Assembly: GCF_013373865.1 (NCBI RefSeq) | Contig: NC_050472.1 | Coordinates: 7,187,276 to 7,251,275, forward strand | Direction of reading: 5' to 3' | Length of the DNA stretch: 64,000 bases | Source of the DNA: Monomorium pharaonis | Taxonomy: Eukaryota; Arthropoda; Insecta; Hymenoptera; Formicidae | Shown: piece after piece, positions 11,872-23,311 of the stretch | Layout of the letters: the number at the start of each line of letters is the position of its first letter | How positions within the stretch are numbered: position 1 is the stretch's first letter | Translations under genes and position numbers: made by a program | The notes under the pieces: generated by a model | Seen by the model: only the letters and a program-made list of their open reading frames with translations | Database searches by the model: none | Told to the model about the DNA's origin: nothing

Positions 11872-13859
11872 GTCACTGGACTCTAAGAGGTAGCAAAGAT
11901 CCCGACAACGTCACTATTGATTTAAACAGCTGCCTTTTTTCGGTGATTGGTTCTCAAATCGGGCAAGATCCATTAAAACTTCGTAAGTGGACTGTGTTAA
12001 AACTAAAAGACAATTTTCAGAATTTGGTCAAATGGTTAGACAAAATTCAATGGAAGGGGAATGCAGGAGTATTTCTTATGATTGGCGGAGTAAACGGACA
12101 CAAACCTGAAAGTCCGAAAAAAAGTTCCAGAAAAGAAAGTCCAAGAAAAAGTCCCGGAAAAGAAAGTCCGAGAAAAAGTCCCGAAAAAGAAAAGTACTCA
12201 AAAAGATATCCAGCACACAGCCAGGAAAAAGACGCTAGACAGCTTCTGGAAGATTCAGAGAACGTAAAAGGCGAAGGTGTTAAGGATGTTAAGGAAGATC
12301 TAATTGATCTATTAGGTCATTCTAGAGAGATGCATGTTGTAGAAGGAAGAAATGGAGGTGTCGAAACTCATACTAGGATAAATAAATGTTTTCCAGTATT
12401 TGCTTTTCAGACAGAACAACACCAAGACTATGCCCTTCATAGGGCATTGCTATCAAAATCGGGTCAAGAAGCACTACATAAACTTGACAATTCCACTACA
12501 TCAAGCACAAAAGTACCTATTTCAGAATTAAAAGAACAAGATGTCGAATTTCCTAAAGGAAGCTATTGGTATGCGGGAAACCTTATAAATGATTTAATAG
12601 AAACCAAGGCTGTTGTATTAAAATTAAGACATCATATAGATAAACGAGAAAACAAAAATGCAAAGCCTCATATAGTTGCTGTTTACCCATTCGGTAAAAC
12701 TTCAAATATAAAATGTCGATCGAAACCTCTTAAATATCATAGTTATATAGAAGATCTAACTGGTCATAAAACTGTCTTCTCATCTACATTTGAAAAACTT
12801 GAAGATATTCTCACAAGAGACGGATACTCAAAAAGATACACATCATCCAACACGAAAGAAGACGCTGGACAGATTCTGGATAATTCAGAGGGCAAGGTAT
12901 GCGCAGATGATCCTGAGAAACCGACAGATGAAGATTTTAGAAGAGGCCATGCTAGAATCAGGCATGTCGTAACAAGAAGCAATGGTGTCGATGGTGTCGA
13001 AGCTTATACTAAGAAAAATAGAGATCAAGAAAAAAGTGCTTTTCGGACAGAAGAAGAACAAAACTATGTCCTTCATAGAGCATTGCTATCACCGGTGGGT
13101 CAAGCAGGACTAGTTCTTCTTAACAACGAATTCTTTGTAGAAGTCAATGTACTACTTTCAGATTTACGTGAATCTGATGACGGATTTCCTACAGGAAGCA
13201 TATGGCATAATGGAATAAAACTACATGATAAATTAGAAATCGAAGAGGTCGTCGTAATTTTAGCACATCATAAAGATGAAAAAGAGAACAAGAGTGCAAA
13301 GCCTTTTGTAATAACTATTTACCCAATACTTAAAAAATCAAAAAAAAAAGCTCAAGTTGCTCCTGAAACGGCCTCTGCAACTACATCTAAACCTGCTTCT
13401 CAAGCTCCTCCTAAACGTGCTACTGGAGCTACTCCTAAAATTCGTAAAACTGCTCCTAAAACTGCCTCTCCAACTACATCATCAAAACCTGCTTCTAAAA
13501 CTCCTCCTAAAATTGCTCTTAAAACTGCTGCTGGAACTATTCATAAAGCTATTCGTAAAACTGCTTCTCCATTTACATCTAAATCTACTTCTATAACTCC
13601 CCCTAAAATTACTCTTAAAACTGCTACTGGAACTATTCCTAAAACTACTCGTAAAACTGCCTCTCCAACTACATCTAAAACTCTTTCTAAAACTCCTCCT
13701 AAAATTGTTCTTAAAACTGCTACTGGAACTATTCGTAAAACTGGTCATTTGACTACTTCTGAAACTGTTCATAAAATTACTCCTACAACTTCTCATAAAC
13801 CTACTCCTAAAAGTACTCGTATACTTACTTCCAAAATTCCTCGTAAAACTGCTCCTTAA
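11872..13859 (+). CDS. OTU-like / tandem RNase A-like toxin-domain protein, large 3' exon (copy 1)
   Basis: The exon follows acceptor TTTTCTAG and continues the phase-1 codon of the exon ending at 6482. It starts His-Trp-Thr-Leu (candidate OTU catalytic His, codon 11874), then NSCLFSVI (candidate catalytic Cys, codon 11931), an LR..TV..LK.N helix, and an SP(K/R)-rich linker (about 12105-12200). Two repeats follow, each introduced by a YSKRY segment. Numbering residues from the in-frame codon at 11943, module 1 is about residues 125-250 and module 2 about 335-462. Each module has GH....HVV, a Phe-containing AF.TE strand, LHRALLS..GQ, FP.GS.W..G and a final strand ending near YP. This pattern fits the bacterial CdiA C-terminal RNase A-like toxin family. 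Module 2 keeps T.YP; module 1 has Ala at the Thr position. Residues 463-638 form a basic Lys/Pro/Thr/Ala repeat tail. I infer a captured bacterial-type toxin module. Intact, stop at 13857-13859. Confidence 0.7.
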
Positions 13860-15579
13860 ATTACTTCTAATATTGCTTTTTAAACTACTCCTAAAACAAT
13901 AGATATAAGGAAAAGTTCTAACTATGGAGCTCCGAATGGGGAGCGAATTGCAAAGGAGATATTTGTAAGCGCGGGGACATGATATCACGCGGCAACTGTC
14001 AGAATACACACACATATAAAAATACATATGTAATACATATAAAATATAAAGTATTTAAATAAATATAAAATTGCATTAGCATTATTTTTACAAGTCTGAT
14101 GTGATCAAACAGATACTAACAATAAGAAAGAGATCGTCTAATTTTGTAGAATAATACTGATTTATCACTAAAAAACCATTATAAAAAATAACACGGGTCA
14201 GAAGTAAGATAAAAAGACATATTGAGAAGCTTTTTTATCTGTACAATCTTACTTCTAGCCTTACCTCTATAACTACCGTCACAATACAAACAAACGCATA
14301 AATTGCACAAAAAAACGTCAAGTATAAATTGTTTAATAATGAATGTAATATATTAATTATAAAACTGATTAATTATAAAATATGAAAGAAATAAGATGTA
14401 TTAATAAAACAAGCAATAAAATTGGGAACAGCTGAGTGAGAGAAAAGATTACATCATTTTGTCACTAAGAGAATAATAAAGGACACTAATTACAAAATTA
14501 TGTATAAATTTTTATAATTGCTTTTTTACGTATTTTTCTCGTTATCTCTGTCTCTCGTCTGTACGCGATTTCTCCGACCGCACATCCATACAGTCTTATC
14601 ATTCCGATTTTTTCTCTCTTTCATCCGTTGCATTTAATTGTTTTGACTTATGTGTGAAACAATAATAACATTTCTTATACAATTTAATCTTTTTTAAATA
14701 ATTAACTATTTAAATTTTAGTAAATGTAATATTTTTATTATAATATTTTACACAATTTACATAACAATCATCTAAAGATCACAATATAACAGTTTTAATA
14801 AAACAACGGGTAAAAATTTTAATTCTAAATTATAATATTATATCAAATTATTATAATGAATAAACAATATTAGTACAATAATTATATCAACCAATGTATG
14901 TTTAAACATATCAATGAATTGTGGATCGGCTATCGGTTTGCATTGGATCTTAGTAATGAATGTAATTTTTCTATTATATTAAATTTCTTTATCTTAACTG
15001 CGCGCCAACAGATTTTTGCTTTGTAACTGCAGTAAATTAGAATAAGAAAAAATATGTTTATTTTACTTTAATTTGTTGTTTGCATCAGTGCATCGAAAAA
15101 GACGTTGTGTTTCAAGTCTGACGAAACTTTTTAGCGCGCAGTTTAAAATAAAGCTAAAAAAATTAATTTAGTATAAAAATTATATTTATCGCTAAACCCT
15201 ATGCAGACCGATAGGCAATCCACAATTTATTGATATATAATAAATAAAATTATATTTTTCTAAGGAAAATTAAAACTATACATAAAATTCTTTATACAAA
15301 CCAATTATGTCTATCAAACTATTGTGCTCCGTGGGTTCGGGACACAGTATTGCTGATCGCTGCCGTAACTCCTCGAGAACAGGTGGAAGATAAAGCCGAT
15401 AGTGATTTTAACACGATATATATTCTTTCAAATAAGTTATACTAATTCGTTACTTAATAAACCCGTGACAAAGACGCAATGTCAAGCGACATACGTTCCT
15501 CGCTGTATGATATACAAGTAAGCCCGCTCGTTATCTTTACATTAGTTTTTATTGTACATATACACCAATTTTTGGCGTA
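13860..15579. other. Conserved non-coding part of the duplicate
   Basis: AT-rich 3' flank of the OTU/RNase-like gene, nearly identical in the other arm (about 58630-60340). It contains a short hairpin near 14195-14262 (GTCAGAAGTAAGAT with its complement). No other gene is visible. Confidence 0.6.
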
Positions 15580-15787
15580 CCCTGGTGAAAATGTAAAATC
15601 GGAGCGTAAGTCGAATGTAAAGGAAAAATATTAGAAGCGTTAATAAATCTTCTACGAAGCGTAAATTGAAACAATGAAATGTAAAGGAAATGTAAAGAAA
15701 GTGTTAACGCTTCTTGTACATTTCATTGTCACTCTCTCTTTACATTCGACTTACACTCTTATTCTCCTTTTTACATTTTCACCAGGG
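15580..15787. mobile_element. 208-bp MITE with CCCTGGTGAAAATGTAAAA inverted ends
   Basis: The element begins CCCTGGTGAAAATGTAAAA and ends with its complement TTTTACATTTTCACCAGGG. It is flanked by TA on both sides, which fits a Tc1/mariner-superfamily MITE. Inner arms also pair (AAGTCGAATGTAAAG / CTTTACATTCGACTT). The copy at 58414-58621 sits at the same place in the other arm, so the insertion predates the duplication. Confidence 0.85.
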
Positions 15788-15839
15788 TATAACCGGGAAG
15801 GGTACTTCCGCAGTAACTGGCCTTCGGTTAATGTACTTG

Positions 15840-16183
15840 CTTAGCCAGGAATTGCTGCCAGGAATACGCAGATTTCACTCAAAATGAGATTTTTTTGTTT
15901 GTTAGGCAACCGGGTGCATTGCCCGGTGCGACGGCCGGTATGCAAGCCGGGCGAAGTTGCACGCGCGAGGTGTCACTTGACACTTTTATCGCTTGCGACA
16001 TTCTTGGGCTGAGTGCATCACACCCACAACAGAACGTAATTTTACGTAATTTTATTAAAAAATTTAACATTTCAAAAATGAGAATAACCTGAAAACAAGA
16101 ATGCTCTGCTTTGTGTAATATGTTGACATATACATTTTATTCGTTTAAATAAACGGAAACAAGAACATAACAAAGAAAGGGTT
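15840..16183. other. GC-rich conserved patch at the inner edge of the left arm
   Basis: A GC-rich block (about 15905-16035) in AT-rich surroundings is conserved almost base for base at 58140-58300. Short open frames of about 60 codons exist on both strands in both copies, but conservation is equally high outside them, so they need not be coding. The duplication ends just beyond at 16183. Confidence 0.5.
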
Positions 16184-16787
16184 ACGTCCTCGTAGGGATT
16201 TTCAGTATTTCTTTTTCAGTTCGCGCTTCGCACGTTTGCTTCTCGTGATATAATACCCCGATTTGCATCGCTTTTTACGCTGCTTTCCATCTTCGAACTT
16301 TTTCTTACTAGTGTAACGAACTGTCGCTTAATGAAACTTTGGCACTCCTCGATTTCTATACTTTTGATATAAAATCTATTGCGACGCACAATGGCGCGTG
16401 TTATAGGGAAATAAAAGTTATCAGTTTCGTTTTAAATATTGCTCGTAGACGCGGTGCATCGCGTCGGCCGTGTGCTCGTTGATGCTCACATTTCTATGCT
16501 GAGTTATTATTGAAACTACTGTAATCAAATGCTAATGTAGGGCCGGTCGGTTACTAAAAATTAACAATTCTCGCTAATCTAAGGCTCGCAGTGCTAACTT
16601 TGCGCGCGATGGCTGCAGCGACAGTTGTTAGTAAATTGACATAAAATCGTAAATATTACCCTCCCTTCTTTTCAAATAAAAAAAACGTGGTACGTGGAAG
16701 AAGGTATTTATTGCGATAATTATTTACGATGCAGACACTCGCGCGATCTAGGAAGTGCTTGATTAAATTGTGTATCGCAACACAATT

Positions 16788-17211
16788 AACGGGATTATAG
16801 TAAAGCAAAAACTTGGCGTGCCCGGCTCGCATTTTTTCTATATTTCCAAAACTCTATGTTATTGATATCAATAAATATATACACAAGAATGAGATTAATG
16901 TAGCTTAAGTATTGTTTTACTATGTATTAGTTTTTGCTTTATTATTCATTTCCATTTTTTAAATAATTTTGTAATAAATTTAATAGAATTTTTCTAAGCC
17001 TTTTTTCAAATATATTTGGCTAATTGTATTCGTATTATTTTTGAATACGTTTATGTACGTGACATATCTTTTTTATCTTTGTAAAGTTTTTAATAGGTTA
17101 TTATTTTTTCATTATTTTATTTTTATAAATAATTTCCATATTGTATTGATGAGTTACTGCGTTTTAACAAAAGCCGGACACGCCAAGTTTTTGCTTTACT
17201 ATAATCCCGTT
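16788..17211. mobile_element. 424-bp MITE with 40-bp terminal inverted repeats
   Basis: The left end is AACGGGATTATAGTAAAGCA and continues to GCCCGGCT; the right end is its complement, finishing TGCTTTACTATAATCCCGTT. The arms match over about 40 bases with one or two mismatches. The interior is AT-rich with no ORF. No clear target duplication could be read. Confidence 0.8.
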
Positions 17212-17224
17212 GGTTGATTTTAAT

Positions 17225-17455
17225 CATTTAATTATATATTTGATCATTAAGCTTATTTATTATTAAATATTTTAATAAAAAGTTATAATAAATAAATTTT
17301 GTACAAATATTCTTATAATCGGCGCATTTACTTTATATCATTATTTGTGTAGAAAAAACAATAAAACAATAGGACAGTAAGACAATTTACCTAATATAAT
17401 AGTTTTTTTTTTAGGGGCGCACATACACACACTTGGCGCCTTTTTTTACCTTTTT
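17225..17455 (-). repeat. Inverted copy of the repeat at 5025-5245
   Basis: Reverse complement of the 5025-5245 segment, including TTTTGTACAAATATTCTTAT and TAAAACAATAGGACAGTAA. It lies directly after the MITE ending at 17211. No ORF. Confidence 0.6.
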
Positions 17456-18011
17456 TTTAAAAAAGCTAATTTTATTTATATATGATAAGGTAAAAAATAT
17501 TTAATGTAGAATTGTATCAAAATTATAACTTACAGCTATCAAGGATCTACTAAAATTTTATACTAATATTATGTTATTCAAATTAACTTAAGAGATTTTT
17601 TAGATCATTAAATATCAATAATAATAATTATTAACAGGATTAGAAAGTATTTACTTTATATTAATATAAATATTTTAACTGTATAACCACTACAAAACAA
17701 TATAATAAATTTTGCTTAAAGGCAAAATTTCTAACATATATAATGTATATTTAATTTTGATCACAACAAAACATTTTCAACACATCACTTATCGTAGTTA
17801 TAAATATTAAAATATAACAATTGTTTCTTGTAGCTCTAAGTGTTTTTTTTTTAAGTAACGTAAAAGTAATTTAATAATAAGAATAATATTTAATCAAAAG
17901 ACTATACAAAACTATTACTTCTGTTCTTATTTGTATACTTTTTAAAATAGTGTTAGCAAAAATAAACGTAGAGTTTTGATATAATAAAGAGAAAAAGTAT
18001 CTCAATTAATA

Positions 18012-18217
18012 CACACAGAAAAAAAATGTAATACAGCCAATAACATATGTGATTGCGGGCTGCCAACTACATAAAATACTCAATACAATAATATTTGCTA
18101 TTAATGCAAGTACAATGTTGATACTGCAATAGCATATATTATTGTATTGAGTATATTTTTAATTGGCAGCCCGCAATAACATATCTTATTGAATATATTG
18201 CTTTTTTTTTCAGTGCA
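18012..18217. mobile_element. MITE-like hairpin
   Basis: The arms pair through ATTGCGGGCTGCCAA / TTGGCAGCCCGCAAT and ACTCAATACAATAATAT / ATATTATTGTATTGAGT. Outer edges are CACACAGAAAAAAAA and its approximate complement TTTTTTTTTCAGTG. About 200 bases, non-coding. Confidence 0.75.
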
Positions 18218-19869
18218 CTAATATTTAGAGATGTTCAATGACTGCACTTTATTACAAAAGTCTCCATTGCCAAAAAAATATTAAGTCTCCCCTATTCTCA
18301 GAACAGCTGGACAAAACGGTTTTAAAGGATTTATGCAAAGGTGCCGGATCCGTCAGCGGATAATGACGCGAGTTTGATGTAACTCCCTACAGTATCTTCT
18401 TAATATTAATATTATGTCAGTCCTAGCTCGTCCGAGCGGGTACGGCTGGTCAGAGGTGACGATAATTCTTTGGCGACGATCAAGAAGTCCACTGGTGATG
18501 GCCGTGGCCGCCGTGTCTGGAATAGTAAAACGCGCTCATAGTCGGATCCGTTCTGCATCTCTCCCTTCAACTACGCTCCATCATCTTCAGCTGCGAAGGC
18601 AGACGCGGTATTATTCCGATCCCCCTACATAGACGACGCGCGCTTATTTCGTGTCCCTGCCTTCTATTCACATTTTATGTTTGTGACGAATGCAACGGCG
18701 CGTCCCTCAGTTGTAACTTCCCGAAGTACTAACCCGACTTCTTCGCAGAGTTGCAATGCGTACACTGCCATTTTATTGGCGGTCCTTATTTCGGCTTGAG
18801 TTTGATCCGCAAGCCTGTACTTTAGATTATCTGCAATTTTTTTTTAAACTTTTGGCTAATCATAATTTTTATTATCACTCTGTAAATCTTATAGACTCTA
18901 AAAAAGGTCAGACTTGAGCTTGTACAGTTATTTAAGCAATTTGCCGCTCTACAAAAATTAAAAAAGTACTCCTATGACTCTATGAATTACTTCTAATTTG
19001 ACTCTTACAGAGTAGTAAATGATTCGGATAATTGCAAGCTTAATTTTCATTCTGCGCGATTTAGGAAGCACATTTCTTTTGAGTTTATTGCTGGTCTGAA
19101 AATGCTTTTCCCGAAGAGGCATTATTATTCGCGAAGAAAATGGCGAGCGAGCAAAAATCCTTCAATTCACGGATCGCGAGATATTTTTAGAACAATTGAA
19201 AATGCATGAAGCGCAAGAGTCTGTTTGTCTGGCACGCTAGATTCCTCTATCGTGTCTCGATCGGGGTGACTCAGTAACTTACGTCGCGAAAAAGGAAAAG
19301 TGAGGGGCCATCGGCCCTCCGCGACATTTGTCAACCATCGTCCATTCACATTCTCGCCGGCTTCCAAGCGAATTCATTACACATACTTTGTTTCAGTCAT
19401 GAGCCAAAAGCCTCGAAGCAGCCCCGATTTTTCCGATACTGGATTTATTAAGCGTTCAACGTCCTCCTTCGTCATTGATTGACCACGATCATTCAAAGGA
19501 ACGGAATAAACAAGTTAAATAGAGAGCATCTTGATAAGAAGAAATAATTGATAAAATACAGATAAAAAATGCAGATTTGAGAAAGTTTTTTTGTAGAAAA
19601 AATTAGTTTTGTCAAAAAGTAATAAGTTTTTATTACAAGTTACCGACATTGAAAAATAATATCTTATAATTGTACTTAAAAAGCAACGAGTTATTACTTG
19701 TCTCTGTTACATTTCTATGATTAATTTTTTGTAATATTTACATATTATTAAATTCAAATACAAAAATCATATTATTACTTATTATATTAAATACTTGGTT
19801 ATATGTTATATTATCTTGTATATAATACATTGTAGTTATTTTAAGAACTTGAAACGAATACTTTAATTA
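18218..19869. other. Moderately GC-rich intergenic region
   Basis: Parts (18330-18800 and 19140-19480) have higher GC than the surroundings, as promoter or untranslated exons would, but no reading frame has convincing coding features or splice partners. No feature is called. Confidence 0.3.
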
Positions 19870-20431
19870 CAGTGCTCGGAATTAGTTGCACATTTCGCCT
19901 CGATTCCTGAGGCACCGCCTGCTATGCTCCCACTACCGCTGTAGGCTCGACGGCCGAGCCGCCGATCGCGCGCGTGGCCTTGTGTCTCAGGAGCGTTCTA
20001 CGATAGATATGCCTGGTCCATTCGCGTGATTAAAAAATTCTCTTGCGCTGTAAATAATTTTTTTATTTTTACAGACAATTAAAGTTATTAATAATATTTT
20101 TCCTCCTGGGTGATGTGGAAAGCTATTGACAAAATTGCAATTATTACATTGTGTTATATTATGCTCATTATATGTATATACAAATATGTTTATAAACGTA
20201 AAAATAATATTAATAACTTTAATTGTCTGTAAAAATAAAAAAATTATTCACAGCGCAAGAAAATTTTTTAATCACACGAATGGACCAGGCATATCTATCG
20301 TAGAACGCTCCTGAGACACAAGGCCACGCGCGCGTTCGGCGGCTCGGCCGTCGAGCCTACAGCGGTAGTGGGGGCATAGCAGGCGGTGCCTCAGGAATCG
20401 AGGCGAAATGTGCAACTAATTCCGAGCACTG
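19870..20431. mobile_element. 562-bp foldback element with about 230-bp arms
   Basis: Almost perfect inverted repeat. The left arm begins CAGTGCTCGGAATTAGTTGC and runs to about 20100; the right arm runs from about 20197 to GCAACTAATTCCGAGCACTG. Only a handful of mismatches are visible over about 230 bases, leaving a loop of about 95 bases. Such low arm divergence indicates recent activity or arm conversion. No transposase and no clear target duplication. Confidence 0.85.
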
Positions 20432-20499
20432 TTTAATATATTAATTAAATTAACAATTTTTAATAAATTAGTACATACACTTAAAATCAAAATTATGAG

Positions 20500-20800
20500 A
20501 TCGATATCTTTTAGCTAAAATGTTTATCAAAAGTTTCGAAAGAAATCTTTTAGCAATCTAAAACGTTTTACGATATTTCAATTGTGAAAATATGTTGAAG
20601 ATATTTTGAAAAAATCTAAAAGACATCTTATGTGACATAAATATCTTTTAAGATGTCGTTTAGATATCTCCTCTAGAAATAAATCTTGAAGATATCTTTA
20701 AGAGGATATCTTTCAGATATCTATAAAACCTCGATACATTCAATATTAAGAGACATTTATAAGATGTTTGTCATATAAGACGTCTTAGATTTTTCGAATA
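20500..20800. repeat. Cluster of AGATATCT-type palindromes
   Basis: Repeated short palindromic units (GATATCTTT, AAGATATCTT, TTTAGATATCTC) fill about 250 bases. It resembles the internal palindrome arrays of the 7414-9000 element in style, but no terminal repeats were identified. Confidence 0.4.
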
Positions 20801-21270
20801 AAAATCAAGACATGAAAACATGAAGACCTAAAATATATCTTTTTATTTATGTGCAATGATTACCTTTTTATATATAAAACACATTTGCTTTGAACTTCTT
20901 ACTTGAAAGATCTACCTATGCTTATTCCTATCGAAACTTTATGTAATTTACATGCACAGAGGAACTTGATCGATCGGATCATCGAGCGATCGTTCTCCAT
21001 ATCGGTCCAATCCCGCGAACCCAGATTATCATCGGCGTGGGTCAGAATTAATTCACGTGCTGCATCGGTCATGACGGTCACGTAGCGGCTGACAATGCGT
21101 GCGTGTGCTTTACCGCGATCCTGGTACAAGCGACCATTCTACGAAAGTTGGTGGGGTATCTGTTCCCGTATCCCCTGTGTATCCACCAATAGGTCCGATC
21201 CATCCCGTACTTTCGTATCAAGGTACCTGCCCCATCCCCCCATCGTTCTGCGTGTCCGTGTGCTTCGTGG

Positions 21271-21278
21271 TATAAAAG
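21271..21278 (+). promoter_or_regulatory. TATA box of the 21520 gene
   Basis: TATAAAAG in GC-rich DNA, about 250 bases upstream of the ATG at 21520. A start near 21300 would leave a 5' untranslated region of about 220 bases. Confidence 0.6.
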
Positions 21279-21519
21279 CTATTGCGACGGTATGGACTTT
21301 ACCAGCGTCGTGCAAAAAGTTGGTGCAGCAAGCTATATTAGTAAGATCGGTGCAAGTGAACCGCTTGATTATCCGGATTTTCCACTGAAGACTTCACGAA
21401 CCTGGAAAAAGAAATCGATATTTCCTCGGTAGAGGAAAATCTCTGAAGAAGGACGAGTGAACAGAAAAAGAGCCGTTACGAAGAAACTCAAAGACGCGCG
21501 GATTAAAATCAAAGCTGAA

Positions 21520-23311
21520 ATGGCTGGCTGCGTCAGTTTCGTTTTGATTACGATCGCGACGGCGATCGCGATAACGGAATCGAGGGTGATCCCGACCGAG
21601 CCTGGTAAGCGTTGAAAATTAACGTCCTCTTAAAGCAACTTTTATAGATTTTAGAAATTGAATTTTTTGTATAGATATTATTAAAAAGTCTCCCTTAATC
21701 TAATTCATAACAAAACAGTAAAATTATATATCAAGTATATAAATAACTTTAAAAGTAACAACAATAATTCTAATTCTACAACTAGATGTAGAGACAAACA
21801 TTTTTTTTCCAAGAACGAAAACTGATGATAAATAACGATAATGAGATATCGATCTCAATTGTGTAATCGTTTTATTTATAAATATGTATCGCTTACAGTT
21901 TCGGTCACGCTGGACGCTTACGGCAACCCTGTAATGTTTCTGCGAGAGAAGAGGACGATCGTGCGCCCTTATCCGCACAGAACGATGATGTTCACTGGTT
22001 ACTACAGGCCGATACGTCGTACGGGTAACAACGGCGGCCAGGCAACGGGCGTCTTCGCGCAAGGAAATGCCGTGAGCGGCGAAGCCTTTTTTAGCGGTGC
22101 ACACACGCCGCATTTTAAGGGCGGCCCGGAACCGATCGGGGAACCGGAGGTGTCCAGCGCCGAGGCGCAAGCGGCGCCGGCGCCAGAGGAGGAGCAGGAG
22201 CGCGAATATCATCACCATCGGAACGAGGTGCATCATCGCGAGGAGGAGTATCTTCATCACGACGAGCCACATTATCATCACCATCATCATCAGGATACGC
22301 TGACTCCTCAGGTACGGTGATGTCGCGAGATTTATAGACGATGTATACGCGAAAATAATTTTTTTCACACGATGAATAAATGTAAGGTGGCCAATATCCT
22401 GAAATAAAAATAATAATAGATCGACGGAGAATAAAATAGAAATGCAGTAAGCACTTAATTTCGTAACTTTATCACGCTTAAAATTATGAGTTTATGTTTA
22501 GACCTGTTGTACGAAACGGAATGTTATGAATATCGGTCTATTTAGTTTCCCTGTGAAATATTACATGGACATATGCGTTTAATCTTGCAGGGACATCACG
22601 AATTGGAACAGATTCCGTTAACTACAGAGATTGCGGAACAACCAACGGAAAAACCGATCACTGCCACGGGAGCGTCTCGACCGAATGTACATCATACCAA
22701 GAAAACACATAAGACACCCGTGACTATCAATCACGACGACGATGACGATGATGACGAGGACGAGGTGGATGAGGAAAATGACGAACCGCCTATGCCGTTC
22801 GTACCATTCAAAGGCAACAGACGCCGCCAGGGATATCCCCATCTGAACAATTTCTTCCCTATGATCTTCAGCTTCCCGAGACTGGCAACTCGCGCTGGAT
22901 CCTCCGGGTCTCTTCCTGGTGCGATCACTGCAATCGCGAATAGTTACTCCACGGGAAAAGGCGGAGTCGCTAGCTCGGTAGCCACTGCCTACGGCAACTC
23001 TCCGATTGGGTAAATTATATTTCTTTTTCCTTTATTTTTCTTATGAGAAAACATGTTGTGGAAAATATATTGCTGTAATTAATTCATTACGCCAGAGAAA
23101 ACCTTTATTAGATTATCGAGAATATTATTCTAGCTGCGTTGTAAATTGATTAAACTCTTGTTTAATCATTTGCAATGCCTTAATTTAACCAATTACTGTA
23201 CACAAAATAGGAATATAAAGATGTAAATAAATTTATCAAATCAATAAATTTTTCTTACGTTTTCTTATGTTTTGTAGGAAGAAACGACGCATACAGCCAT
23301 ATAAGGAATAA
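21520..23311 (+). CDS. Secreted His/Asp-rich protein, four exons (unrecognised insect family)
   Basis: Exons 21520-21604, 21899-22311, 22591-23009 and 23278-23311 join in phases 1, 0 and 2 with consensus GT/AG sites, giving 316 residues. The N-terminus is a signal peptide (MAGC, hydrophobic core ending near TES). The middle has a very His/Glu-rich stretch with several HH pairs and an HHHHH run. Exon 3 has an acidic run of seven Asp and then a hydrophobic F.PMIFSFP segment. The protein ends in a Ser/Gly/Ala repeat (SYSTGKGG, ASSVATAYG) and a short basic tail encoded by a 34-base last exon. First-exon length (85 bases, phase 1) and the phase-2 intron before a tiny last exon are shared with the gene at 31249, so the two are probably paralogues. 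I infer an extracellular, possibly metal-binding or cuticle/secretion protein; function unknown. Confidence 0.85.

Larger units (their letters stand above)
10587..16183 (+). repeat. Left arm of a large inverted segmental duplication
   Basis: This region matches 58014-63911 in reverse complement from CTTAATTTCGCACAAA (10587; 63911) to AAGAAAGGGTTA (16183; 58014). Non-coding parts such as 13900-15900 differ by only occasional substitutions. Left-only sequence occupies about 10819-11308; the right arm has about 0.8 kb of MITE sequence in its place. The arm contains the last exon of the OTU/RNase-like gene, a small TA-flanked MITE (15580-15787) and a GC-rich conserved patch (15895-16080). The two arms bracket about 42 kb of unrelated genes. 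Confidence 0.85.

Noticed and set aside
13482..14027. 181-codon minus-strand Ser/Arg/Phe-rich frame, repeated at 60179-60724
   Set aside because: It is the antisense shadow of the repetitive Lys/Pro/Thr/Ala tail of the OTU/RNase-like gene.
15879..16092. Short conserved frames on both strands in the duplicate (also 58106-58322)
   Set aside because: Conservation is no higher than in adjacent non-coding DNA of the recent duplication, so it is not evidence of coding.
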